Part shown: positions 45,066 to 58,017 of the stretch, piece after piece
Layout of the letters: every line of letters starts with the position of its first letter
Numbering within the stretch: the first letter of the stretch is position 1
NCBI GenBank assembly: GCA_006538405.1
Contig: BJKQ01000023.1
Span: forward strand, 124,001-188,000
DNA from: Hansfordia pulvinata
Lineage: Eukaryota; Ascomycota; Sordariomycetes; Xylariales
DNA length: 64,000 bases
Reading direction: 5' to 3'
Position numbers and translations under genes: made by a program
Notes under the pieces: model-generated
What the model saw: the letters and a program-made list of their open reading frames with translations, nothing else
Told to the model about the DNA's origin: nothing
Database searches by the model: none

Positions 45066-46839
45066 TTACTGTGAGGTTTTAAGCTTAGTTGCTTCCTCTT
45101 ACGTTACTTTGCTTTAATGAGATATTAGACTTAGTTGTTCTTTATGCGCAATATCTCAAAAAGCAGTCTAGTTGGATGCTATTCATTGGTTTCATACTAG
45201 GAATTGCTGTGTATGAGCTCAGAGTATACTCTATAATCCATAAACTGCTAAAAGCTTATAACTTTCCTAATTTATACAATTCCAGGCTGCTTTCAACTAT
45301 ATTAGTAACTCTTATGAGTGGTCTAAAGTACGTCTTACATCAACTCACGGACTTGCGCTAATTGTTACTACCATAATTGTTACATTTTTAACGTAATAAC
45401 TTAATTTAATATAACGTAAACTTAATCGTTCGTTAAGTTTGTGCTCTTATATCATAATAATAAAGCTTTCAAATTAAAAACGGCGCTAAAATACATTAAA
45501 TAAGTCATTTATTTATTTTAAAATAAAAGTGTGTTTAATTATATTTAATACAGTATCCTAAATGTATACTCGAGTTTTCTATTAAGATACTAAGAAAAGT
45601 ATAAAACAGGTCTTACAATATCCTATTATATCTATACTCATATATTTTTAAAAGAAAGATATTATTCAACACTACTTATTTTAAATACTCAGAGAAAATC
45701 GAAAATAGCCTTTAATTAATAAGATTTTCTTATTATGTTTACTCGTATATATTAATAAATAAATAAGCCTCTCTTTACCTATTTTATTAAACAAATCAAT
45801 ATCTATTATTAAAAGTGAGAGTAAGAGGTGAGTTCTGTATTCTCTTAATCTCTTAAGCTTTTTACTTTTCCTTTTATTAAACCCTCGATTTGAGGTATTT
45901 TATTCAAGAGAAAAGACTTATTACACTTTTCTTCTTAAATTATTTTAAGTTCAACTCTTACGTCAAATAAATAGCTTTACAAATAGTTAATAAGTTTTAA
46001 TGATCTTTACTAATAATAAATCTTATTTTTACTTCTCTTATTTTATTTTAAAAGTTATACTTATCATTTAGTTTAAAAGAGAGAAGAAAGGGACTTATAA
46101 ATCATGATATAATACGTTAAATCCGTATACAACCCAAATTTAAAGCTCAACGCTAGAAAATACTGACATCGAGCTGAAAAAGTACAGTAAAGCATGTAAA
46201 ATAACGTTTAAGTCTATTTAAATAAAGACTTCGCATTTTATTTTGAAAAGTAAATTGATTTCATCTTCAACGTATCATACTGATCATATATATTTTCATA
46301 ACAAGGTTCATAGCTTTAATAGAAGTATAACCTGTTTATTATTCATAACGATAATGCGGATTTCTATTTTATAAAGCTAAGACTTTAAAGATTATAAAGA
46401 GTAAAATATTAACTTTTTAAGAAGAAAAAGAGAATATCGAAAAACAGATAAAAAGAATCCCGAATTTAAAAAGTAAAAGTTGTATTATAAATAAATAAGA
46501 CATATCTTTTTTAAACCCATCTTATTCCCATTGGTATAATATTTTGTATTTAATATAAGTTGCTTTACGTTGTTTAATTTATCGATTCGAACTTCGCTCT
46601 TTCAATTGAAAACAATTTATATTTATTTACTATAATTAATAAAAGTCTTTATATATAACTTAAACTATTTTATTTAATAATACTCATTCTATTTATTCTA
46701 CTTCGCTTCATCAAAGTGGCTATAGCTTCTTTACTTTGCATTGTACAATTGGTTTTGAATTAAGCTGATAGACTTATTATAACTTACTTTGTTTTCATAT
46801 ATTAATATATTATTTAAGTTTATAATTAAGTTATAAAAC
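45066..46839. other. AT-rich, nothing recognised
   Basis: Holds a 90-codon hydrophobic frame (45089-45361) with no family resemblance. The rest has no feature I can support. Confidence 0.4.
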
Positions 46840-47036
46840 TTGAATCTGTGGGTTTACGTATATTTCGGTCAAAGTAATTCATGTAAGTTAAAAGCGTAAG
46901 TTAAAGTAACTCGATATTTTTGTAAGTTAAATTAGGAGACCTATCAACTTACTTACGTTGAAAAAATCACCGTCTTTACTTACGTGAGTCAACTATAAGT
47001 TAACTTAAGGCTTATAACTTATCATATTAACCGTGT
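46840..47036. repeat. Fragment of a hAT-type terminus
   Basis: Ends with CTTATCATATTAACCGTG, a decayed form of the right terminus, preceded by subterminal TTACGTGAGTCAAC. No partner end was found. Confidence 0.45.
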
Positions 47037-49357
47037 TAATTGAAAGTTCACGGGCCAGTGCTTTATTTTAAACCATTTAAAGATTTTATACGTATAATCA
47101 TTATTACTTATTTAAGAAGTTTATTTATTTTATCACTTTTTAAATAGTATCCGGTAATAAGCTTATAATAATCTTAATAATACATACTTTTATAACGTAA
47201 TCAAAAAGCGGGTTTTAAGAAAATTTTTATAAAATATTTCGAAAAATCTTTACAGTGTATTATTATCAACGTTTATTTGATAAGAACTTAATTATAATAC
47301 TTCTTTTATAAATCGATCGTATCGTTAGGAATCGCTTATTAAGAAGCTGATAAAAAAGTCTGTACTTTTCAGTATAAAGCTTAAGATTCATAATATGTTC
47401 TTTATATTTATTTCGAAAAGCTTATTTAAGATACGACTGATTTTTAATTTTTACGAAAGCTACCTTCGCATTTATAAGGTAGTTTTATTTTCAGTAAATT
47501 GACATGTTTTCTATAAAGGTTACATAAATTACAGTTTTAATAAGGTGCTCTTAACTATAAACAGGTTTCTAGGTTTTATAAAAGAATGATGATTAAAACG
47601 AGAAAACCATTATATAAGATTAGAAACAATATATAAAACTAAAATAAGAACTGTTAAGCATTTTTGAATTCAAAGTACTTCTATATTTCATTAAACCGCC
47701 GGCTTATAAAAAAAATAATCAGAAGAAACTATAAAAAGATTTAAACGATATCTTTAAGATAAAGTCAAAGTTAATACTTAAGCTATTATACGCTCTTTGA
47801 CTTATAACTCTTTTCAAGCAAAGCTTAAATAAGGGCTTCACTCGCTTTTTTATTTAAAATCTATTAAATTTAATTTAATTTAAGATATCAATAATAAACC
47901 TAATAAGCTTTTTGTGAGGGTGTATATTATTAATCATGTGATAGAGTCTAGAATTTGATAAGGTACACTTTTATTAAAAACGAAGGCAAAGTTCTATTAT
48001 TTATCGGCGCGTAAAGCGTTCCTTAAAATACATTTTCTTTTATTCTTTTAAAAAAAACTTAAAGCTTAATCTTGAAAAACGTATGATTAACTACGTAGTC
48101 TGATTTAGGTTTATATTAATCTTAAAGTACTTATCATTTTAGTAAAAAGGTTTAAATACGTTAATAAACTATAACTTATGATAAAAAACTTATGTTTCCC
48201 GAGCTATTAAATTATATAAGAATCCGTGGATAGTTTATTAGTAATAACCTCAAGTAAACACGGTTCATAAAAATGCCTTATGAACATCTTAATTTATATT
48301 ATTACGCATATTATTCTTACTTTATAAGATAATGTTAATATTATAATCAAAGATAGTAGACCAAAATTTAAATTTTCATTAACATATAACTAGCGTACCT
48401 TGAAAGGAACCATTTTCAACTTAAATACTAACTTACAAAAGGTACTTAAAGTTATTTACAAGTTTTTTTACGAATTTAAGTCTATTAATTTGATAGAACT
48501 ATATACACCTTTTAAACCTTTTAAAAAAAACTCAACATATAAACATAAGTACTGTAAATTTAAGAGACATGATTTAATCAGTATTAAGAACTATAATATA
48601 CATTAAAGCAATTAAAATTTTATTAATTGAATATCACTTATTTTTCAAAAATCTATTTATCTTACTTACTAATATTATACTTACTATAATAAAGTTGTTT
48701 CTATTTAGCTTATAATAGTTCTCAATACGTATTATAACTTGATAAGTATACTTAAAACTTTAATAAGTGAACATATTTAAATCCGTGAATTACTTCAAGT
48801 TTATATAGTGAGTACTTTATATTAATCCCATTAACGTAAATTAAGGTATGTAATACTGACTTAAGACAATTAAGTTACTAACATATATATTAACTTAAAA
48901 AACTTTTTATTAAGGTTAATATTATAATTTATGAGTCTTAAGCTAACTTGCAAGTGACTCACGCAAGCTACTTTAAGTCAATAATCTTATTAATTAATAT
49001 AAGTTTAAGTTATCATAAATCAGTGATTTCATTAATTTGAATAAGTCTCAGTTACTTCAAAATAGGCTATTTAGTTCTTTAAGTTACTTTAAGTTGTTCT
49101 TACGTTAAATTATGAATTTAAGAACTTATATTTAGTAAACTGTTAAGTAAACTCACTTAAATGAAAGGCTATAAAAAGAAACATTTCATAAGGATGAATA
49201 CTTAACATAAGTGAAAACAATAAATATAATTTATTAAAAGAATTAAAGGGATAAGAAAAAATAGAGTTTATACTATTAAATTTAAAAACTGTTTAAAACT
49301 ACTTAAAGTAATCGTTAAGCTTATTTTCAATTAGTCAGTATATCGAAGTACAATAAA
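47037..49357. other. AT-rich, nothing intact
   Basis: No gene. A 68-codon Lys-rich frame at 48400-48606 has no recognisable content. Words such as GACTCACGCAAG at about 48955 suggest another decayed hAT-family piece at about 48780-49140. Confidence 0.4.
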
Positions 49358-49985
49358 CAGGGTTAATAAGTTAATAATGGAGTTAACTTAAATCCGATCT
49401 ATATGAATCCGGATTCACGTGAGTTACTCACCTCTTTAGTTTAAATCCATGTGAGTTCCCACGTGAATCCGGATTTATGTGAGTTACTCACCTTATTAAT
49501 TTAAAGTAACTTACGTGAATCTGAGTTATTTATAAGTTGAATTGCGGATTCACGGTAATTTATTTTAATCAATATAATAAATAACACTAAGCTTGATTTT
49601 AAGCTGTATTAATTATACTTAATATTCTTAACTTAAGTTTAATTAAAAAAACTACTTAAACTTGAAGTTAAAATTTAATTAATTAGTTTTATTTATTCAT
49701 TATTATTTCAATTTTATATTATCTTAAATTCATAGCTTTTTATACTATTCTATACTGCTTTATACTTGATAATTGCTTTTTCTTTTTGAAACCGTGAGTT
49801 AAATCATGAGTAACTCAGAGTAACTCACATGAATCAGTAGCCTGATATAAAGTAACTCAGATTTATGTTAGTTACTCACTTACTGATTCAGATTCATGTG
49901 AATCAGTAAAATCACTGATTTAGAGTAACTCACGTGAGTTACTTATGAGTTAACTCAAGATTTATGATTTATAATACCAACCTTA
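49358..49985. mobile_element. Short non-autonomous hAT relative, copy 4
   Basis: 628 bp starting CAGGGTTAATAAG and ending ATACCAACCTTA (CCCTG decayed to CCTTA). Flanks ACAATAAA (49350-49357) and ATATTAAA (49986-49993) match at six of eight positions, fitting an 8-bp duplication. The subterminal array is well preserved. Confidence 0.8.
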
Positions 49986-49993
49986 ATATTAAA

Positions 49994-50124
49994 TTTAATC
50001 CGTGAGTTAAATTATAAGAAATACAAATTATTTCAATTACTTAAAAGTAATAAAGGCAGTAACTCACGTTAATCCGGACTTAAGTAAGTTGACCCGAGTT
50101 ATCTTATTATTAAACCTGATTATT
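49994..50124 (-). repeat. hAT-type terminus fragment abutting copy 4
   Basis: On the minus strand it begins CAGGTTTAATAATAAGATAA and carries GTTAATCCGGACTTAAG-like subterminal words in reverse. It lies directly beside copy 4, so one family member may have inserted next to or into another. Confidence 0.5.
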
Positions 50125-53100
50125 ACATATTATAAAGTAAAATTAAATATAGTATAAAATATATTATGAATTAAATTAAAAGCGAGAAAATATAAACGTT
50201 CTCTTATATTACTCGGGAAAGTGTAATATATAAAGTGTTATATATACTTATAATTCAATGAAAGTATATAAAAAAACTATTAACCCTTAAAATAGGAATT
50301 CATAAAATTCAATATTACGTTTAATATTATACTTCATTAATATTTTTTTAACTTATTAACTTAAGAAGTATTCATCTTATAATTCTGTTTTTATATTACT
50401 TAAATACAATCATCGGTATTATGTATTCTAATCAAGAACGAATTCTTATCATCGGGGTAGTACTCTTTAATAAGTAATCCCATTTCACGCTTTATCTACA
50501 TATATTCTAATATAATTGCTTAATATAGTTTAGCACTTAAGATCTTTATATATAATTATAAATCATATTTTCTTTAATAAGAAATACGTTTTAGCCTTAT
50601 AATCTTTTAATACATATTAACATTACTTACGAGCTCTTTTTCAATATGATCAAAATCATAATAATTAAGTTTTATATTATAGGTTTAAAGTGTTATATAA
50701 AGGTACAAGCAACTAATATAAATTACTTTCAGTTAATTAACTTATATAAGTTTTAATCACTTTGTATTAAGATATAAGCCTATGTAAGTTACATTAAATC
50801 TCTTATAAGTTAAGTTACGGATTTAAAGCTTTAAATTTATCAATGTTTTATAAATAAAACACCTGGAAAAATGGTTTTTTTTCTATACTTACTTTTTATA
50901 AAGTATTAAGATATATACAAAGAAGTGGTTTAATTAAATTAAAGTGTATTATAAGCCTTCTTTAAAAGTTATATTAATTTAAGTTTAAAAAATGTATAAG
51001 TAGTATAACCCAACTTTAATTTTAATAATAATCATTATATTTAGTGAGATTTATTGATTCAAATCGGTCGTTATTTCTCGAACAGGATAAGTTCACGTGA
51101 GTGACACTTAATACATAATACGCGTAGCTTGATAGTTTGAAATCAAAGTGATAAGATAACTTATTTATAATAATAATTAACGTGAAATAAGTCGGGTAAG
51201 CTTAATATTACCCTTAATCAATATTATTATCTTACTTATATTATCTTACTTATATTATGTTACTTATATTACAAGAACCGTATTTAAAGCCGAGCACAAT
51301 AAGTGTATAGAAAAATGTAAATACACTAAAAATCCATTTTATACACTTATATTAAGTCTTATTAAATCTTGCTTCATTATCGATTCCTCGCAGCTATAGT
51401 TAAAAGAAACAGTTAATGTTATAATAGTAAAGATTAAAGTATAAGTAAGGTTAAAGAATTATCCATTTAAGAAATTTGAAATTTTATTAATATTATAAGT
51501 ATACAAGGTATTTAAAATTAAAAGAAAACAAGAACAATTATATGAAAAATGTGAATCTTGTAATAGATTTATTAAAGTAATATTAAGCAATATATAGTTT
51601 TAATTAAGCGAATATCATCAATAATTACTTATATATGTTTATTATTATAACATAAAATAAATTATAAAACTTAATAAAACTCTTATAAGAATAAGGTTAT
51701 AAAATATAAGTGTAAAAATACTCTGAAAATAGCTTAAGTAAGCTACTTATTATTTATTAAAGACAAATCTATAAGCTAAAGGTTAACTATCAGCTTTAAG
51801 ATATTTTTTAAATAAATCGTAAATTTTTTATTTCTTATTTTAAGTTATAATTAAATCCATTTATGAAATAGGATAGTTCTATATTACGATTTCTTTCTTA
51901 ATTCTTAAGTAATTCATTATCATTTACAGCAAAGTTTAATTAATACTTCAAAGTATAAGAAATATGAGAAAAACAATAGCTTATATATATTATGCCGAAG
52001 TAGCGTTTTTGAATGTTTATATTTATAATTTATAAGACGATATTAAGTGAGAATAAAAGGATTTCAAATACTTATGCCGTTAATTAAGTTCATTCTTTTG
52101 TATGGTTTTCCCTACTTAAAACTTTAATAACGGCCTATATATTATAGAGTATATAAGAGTGTGACTATATTAAATAAGAAGATACTTATTTTGAGAACTT
52201 AAGCTTCGGTTTTGAATCTTTTCCTTTCCTTGACTACTTAATTGAAAAATAAGATTGATATCACTATTAATTTCATATTTTATCATTAATATATATCTTT
52301 TTTCATATTTTAATATGTTTTAAAATTATGAAGAACTTTTTAATAAGGCTATTAATGAGTTTCTTAGTAAACTTGAAAATATACTTATTAAAATGAGGTT
52401 TTAATTATAAGTAATTATCTTCTGCTTATAAGGTGAAGCTATTTATAAGTGAGAACTTTATAATTCAAAATTAAGAATAAGTGATATAATAATCATAAAA
52501 AACAGTATTATTTGACTTTTCTTTAAAGAATTAAAAGATTAACATAGTAAAAATTAAGGCTTTTAAAGAATAAATAAAAAATTATTTTGTTTGTATAGTA
52601 AATAATAAAGTTTTTTTATATAAGCCTTTTTGTCTCTAAATTTAAGTTAGCCTTTATAAATGAAAGTTACTTAAAACGTACCTCATCGTCTTTGAAAGTT
52701 TAATCTTAAAATTTAAACCCTATTATATTAAGCTTTAAACTTCATCCATATGAGCTTGTTTTTACTTATAATACTTCTTAATTTCTGAAAAATTATTCGC
52801 TTAACTCTTAAGATATTTTTTTATTAAAAGCTTATCTTTTAAATGTAACCTTCAATATTTTAAACAGGTTATTTTTCTATACTTATTTCACTTATAACAG
52901 CAAAAATCAATATAGTAAGCTCGTGGGTTTACTTTAGCTTAATAAAAGTTAATATAAAAAACTTAATAGCTTAATTTAAAGTTATACGATTTTAATTATA
53001 ATAGAAAAGTCACACACTTCTACTAATTAATATAAAATTAAACTACTTAAAACTTAAGTCACGGATTATTTAAAACATTCAACCTTAATGAATATTTTCA

Positions 53101-53126
53101 TAACTGTTTATTTAAATATAAGATAC
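50125..53126. other. AT-rich, nothing intact
   Basis: No gene or complete element was recognised apart from the 14-bp tandem repeat listed separately. Confidence 0.4.
51226..51272. repeat. 14-bp tandem repeat, about 3.4 copies
   Basis: Units ATTATCTTACTTAT at 51226, 51240 and 51254 (the third with one change) and a partial fourth. Confidence 0.85.
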
Positions 53127-53135
53127 TTATATTAA

Positions 53136-53819
53136 GGGCGTTGCGAGTCGGGCGGTAGATTTTGCGTAGGCGGTAGTCTTAAGAGGGCGGTACTCCATTG
53201 TTTAAGCCAATCAGAGCCCAGAACTGCCAGGAAACGTAGAGCATGCCCGCCAGTTAAAAAAGTGTCGAATTCACCGTTTTGGTCGTTTTTGCCACCCTGT
53301 GTTAAACATGCCGTTTTTGCTTATCGCGCCGACACACTTACACACACACACCCATACGTATGCCCCCCCCCCTTGCGACGCTTCGCATGCGGGCGCGGGC
53401 GCGCGTGATGACGTGAAAAAGCAATTAAGTTTAAGTGTGTGCTTTTAGCCCCCTTTATTAAATTGTGTATTTTCCCTTTATAATGAAAAAGAGGGGCGAT
53501 TTAAGCCCTTAAGATAAGGATTAAGGTTAGGATCATAGCGCTTTTAAAGGGGCAACTAACTTAAGTAAGCGCGCGCGCCGTATTAAATGCTAATATAAGC
53601 AAAGTACGCGCTTCCACGGGCTCGTACGGATCGAAGTGCGGCGTGTGTACACGACCTGTGATTTAAAAACGTCGTTTTCTAGCCACTTTAAGTTTACGAA
53701 CGGTGGGTAAACTGCGGTTCTTTTATTAGCTTTAATTAAACAGAATATACGGGGAGGTGGAGTACCGCCTGTGCTACCAGCTACCGCTTACGTAAGGAAC
53801 ACCGCCGACTTGCAACGCC
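53136..53819. mobile_element. GC-rich 684-bp inverted-repeat element (MITE-like), not RIP-mutated
   Basis: Flanked by perfect 9-bp duplications TTATATTAA (53127-53135 and 53820-53828). Left end GGGCGTTGCGAGTCGGGCGG; the right end read inward on the minus strand is GGCGTTGCAAGTCGGCGGT, so imperfect terminal inverted repeats. Repeated GGCGGTA words mark both subterminal regions, each side ending its array with GGCGGTACTCCA. The inside has a CA repeat at about 53339-53351, a C10 run (53363-53372) and GCGCGC tracts, and no frame. A 9-bp duplication is typical of Mutator-like elements; the family is not otherwise identifiable. Confidence 0.85.
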
Positions 53820-53828
53820 TTATATTAA

Positions 53829-56814
53829 AGAATCTAAACAGGGTTGACTTACGTATATTATATTTAAGGTTATTGCTTTTATTATTTATACTATATATAA
53901 TATTTTTACTCATATTATAGCTATATATTTTAAGTAAAGAGCTTTTTCAGTCTATTTATTAAGAAAGTACTTAAATTTAAGATCTTCTTTTACTTCAATA
54001 AAAGAGGTAAAACTGAATAAAGCAAAGTTTAAGTGTCTTAAACAGCGTGCATTTATACTTATTATGAATTTCCCGCTTAAGATAAGTACTTTAATATCTT
54101 AAAAGTTGACTTCCTTTCTTTTTATAGCGTTTATAGCTTAATTATAAAGTTTATAAAATATTTCAATCCCGATTTTTAAAAGGTTGAAGTATATAGTTAT
54201 ACGTTCATTAGATGGTTATATTATGATTCAACTTAAACGTATTATACATGTTATTTTAAAATTTATACTTCATAAGTTATTCTACTGATTCAATATTTTA
54301 AAGGTGAATTTGTAAAGAGCGAATAGTATTTTAATACACTTTAATAATTCAAAGACTGTCTTAAAGAAACTACATTGTTTTATAAAGTATATTAAAATAT
54401 TCTTATAAAGTATCTTAATCTTAATCTGTATTAAGTTTATTAAGTTTAAAACTCACATTTAAGAAAGTAAAAGAATCTAATAAAACTAAGGGATAATTAA
54501 ATTTCAGGATTCAATAACTTAAAATATATAGATAAGCTAAGATTACCAATGCTTTAATATAAATAAACGTGTAAACATCGAATAATTATATAACACATTT
54601 AAAACATGTTTAATAATTAAGGATTTATAAGTATAAACCCAAGATAATAAAGATTACATATACGGTAGAAACTGATAATTAATTTAAATCATTAATTTTA
54701 TGAAACAGCTCTAAGAGAAGTAATCGTTAAACTTGTATTAATAAGATTACACAATGGAAATAAAAAATAAGTGGGTTGAAAAAGGTTATACTTAAGAAGT
54801 AGAGGATTATTTTGATTAAAGTACATTTCCCTAGAATATAAGCTAGATTTAAATATGTATCTGATTTATTACGCTTTTATAATAAGTGTGAGCTGAAGTA
54901 ACACTCTTATCTAATCATTCCTTTAAGCTTGATTGCTTAATATATACGTTGAATTATTTAAGTTATAATAAAGGAAAAGTCTTCACTTAGCTTTTTTTAA
55001 ACTAAAAACTATTATATACTTAAAATTATAATAATTTAAAACTTATTTTATAATAAATCAGTTCATAACATTATTGGATTCCGCTCACTTTTAAGATCAC
55101 TTTTTTATCTTATATAACGTTAATTTAACGTATTGAATATGTGCAGTTTAATTTTTCTTGTCTTTTTAACTAAAATTCTCTTTAACTTTATCAATTAATA
55201 ATAAGAATATCAAATCACTTAAATTCTCTTATTAATACTTATACGGTTTCAAGCTTTTAAATACAAAATTAATACTTAAAAATTACATAAATAACTAATT
55301 TTATATTGGACTATACTTAAAAAGTTAAGATTTAATAGCCCGTGTAATAAAGAAGCTAAACTTATTATTATTCATTTTGTTTAATCTTTGTACAATATTA
55401 ATGACATATGTAATTCGAATCCGTAAGTCAACTTACACTTCATATAAGCTTTTGAATATAAAAATAGAAGGCTGTGGTTAAAGTAACTCACGCAAGTTAT
55501 TCATAACTAACTTCAGATTAACGGTTAAAAGTATAGGGGCGTAGAACATAGTTTTCATTATTAACTGTAATTTACTACGTATCAAATTAAAATATATGTA
55601 CATATTGTAACTTGAATTAAAGCTTTTCACTTATAGTTATCAATTTATTGTAACGTCTTTTATTGATATATATTATCTTAACTTTTGATGTGACCTGTGT
55701 GATTAGTGTAGAGCTTATTCAACCCGAATAAGACTATAAAGAGGCTTTCAGTTTTATTAGCACTTTACTTTCATCAACCAGTGGCTTTTGAAATTAATGT
55801 AATAAGTAAAAGCTTACAATTTAGTTGTTCTCATCGAATAATACTTAGATTATAACTTAAGATGTCTAATCGTAATAGCTTTTGGACTCTATCTTAATCT
55901 TATAATCACTAGGCTGATAGCTTTAACATTCTATATGAGATCGAGCCGCTCACTCATAATACTTGAAAATAAGATAAGCTTGAGTATAAAAGTCATAATA
56001 ACAATACGACATGCTTAAAAAACACAACTCCTCTTTTTTAAAAAAAATTATGAACAAAGTGAGCGGAGATTATGAAATAGAAAAACTTTTTTTGAATTTA
56101 CTTTACAGACGTATTGAGAATATTTTACTCAAAAGATGAAACGTAATGTATATATAAATACGTAATACGAAAATAAACTTGATAATTACTGATAAAAGTC
56201 TTATAAGATATTCTTATCTATCGTTTTCACTCTTACAAACTGCTAAAAGAAGTCAAGCGATTTCTCATTTAAAAATATTATATAAGTATGTTTTCTTCGA
56301 AGCTAATTTCACGTTTTACTTGAATTAGGAAAGTCTATGACTTCATTTTTCAGTATTAAATAAAGTTGACTTCTAGGCTGAATCCAGTACCACGTGTGAT
56401 ATAGTATAGTTTAATATCAGCTTACTACCACTTATCGTAGTATACTATAATGAATAATTTTGCTTTGACGATTCGTAATTAGTCTTATAGATACTTAAGT
56501 CTTATCAATACACGTTTAAATTATAAGGTTATAGCACAAAAAGGGAATTACATACGTGTACAGTGATCTGATTTGAGATATGAACATAACTAGAAACGTG
56601 GTATACTTGGAATAGACGATTATCATTTTATTTTGTTCAATGTATCGTACACGAGGCTCAAGAGTGAATCAATATCAAGAGCTATAATACCCTTTTAATT
56701 GAGTCCAGCTATAATATGAGACAAAAGATGACATCGTTCCAGATTTATCGCATTTCAAAGGTTAATGAGTTATAGTGATCTAGTGCTAACTTTATTGAAA
56801 GTCTACATAAAGAG
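53829..56814. other. AT-rich, nothing intact
   Basis: No gene. A decayed hAT-type right end is likely at about 55415-55545 (AACTCACGCAAGTTATTCAT followed by a run resembling the terminus). Confidence 0.4.
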
Positions 56815-58017
56815 TTGATATACGGGGTTAGTAATGAGTCAACTCCATTCCGATTCATGTGAATCTGAGTTACTCATGAAATAACTCACGAATTCATATT
56901 TAATTAATAAAATTCAATATTAAATAAGTAAAATTACATTAAATTAATAATATTATATATCATAATACTATAATGTTTTTATTTATAATGAGATTATCTG
57001 ATATAAGTTACGACATAACTAATATAAAGATAGAAGATTAAGTAAACTAAATAATGAAAAGATTGTTTACCTTACTTATTTACATGAGAAAATAGCTAAA
57101 TTGAGTAAAAAATATAAAAAAATCTCTTTTTAATTATATGCGATAAAGAAAACATATACTTTTTGATATAGAATATTAAAACTTAATCCCTGATATTACT
57201 TATGTTTTATATACATGTATGTATATAAACCTATTGATATTGATATAAAACTCAATTTAATAAAAAATATAAAGAATCTTAGACTTACCTGAAGTAATAC
57301 TCTAATACCGAATTCGGTATAAGTAAACGGAATCTTTCATCGCCCTTTAAGTTCAAATCTTTAATATATATTAATAACTAGAATAAAAGAAAGCTTTATA
57401 AGTCAAATAAATAAATAAATAACTTACTTTAAGTACTTAATTTGTGTAAATAAACGAATATTATATAATAAACATGATATTAAAATAGATCAGAAAATCG
57501 TAAATCGTAAATTGTGAATCGTAAAATCGTAATCTATATAAGTTAATAATTTGAAGTAAAAAAAAGGAAAAAAGAAAATACTTACGTTAATCTTACATAT
57601 TACTATTTTAAATATAGGTAAATTATCTTATTATAAAACAAGATAAGAACAGTGTCGATAATTATAAGAATAAACATTTACATTAATAAGTAAGTAAGTA
57701 ACAAACCGTAAAGTGATAATAAGATAATAGTAAAAAGGAACAAATAAGAGGGAAGGCTGGATTTACGTACTTTTCTTTCTTCTTGAAAATAGCAATAAGA
57801 TTGTATTTCTAACCCTTCTTTCAATAACCTATTTCATTCTTTTTTGCCCCTTCTTTTTAATTATTATTTTTATATTTTGCATCTTTCTTTCGGTAACCTA
57901 TCTTATTTCTCTTTGTCCCTTCTTTTCAATTATTAAGTTGTCTTTATTATATAAGATCACACTTTTACATTACTTAACCAACCCTTTTACCATTTTATTT
58001 TAAGTTTATTACTTAAA

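Noticed and set aside
45089..45361. 90-codon hydrophobic membrane protein
   Set aside because: In AT-rich decayed DNA, Leu/Ile/Tyr-rich frames arise by chance; no family resemblance or flanking gene signals.
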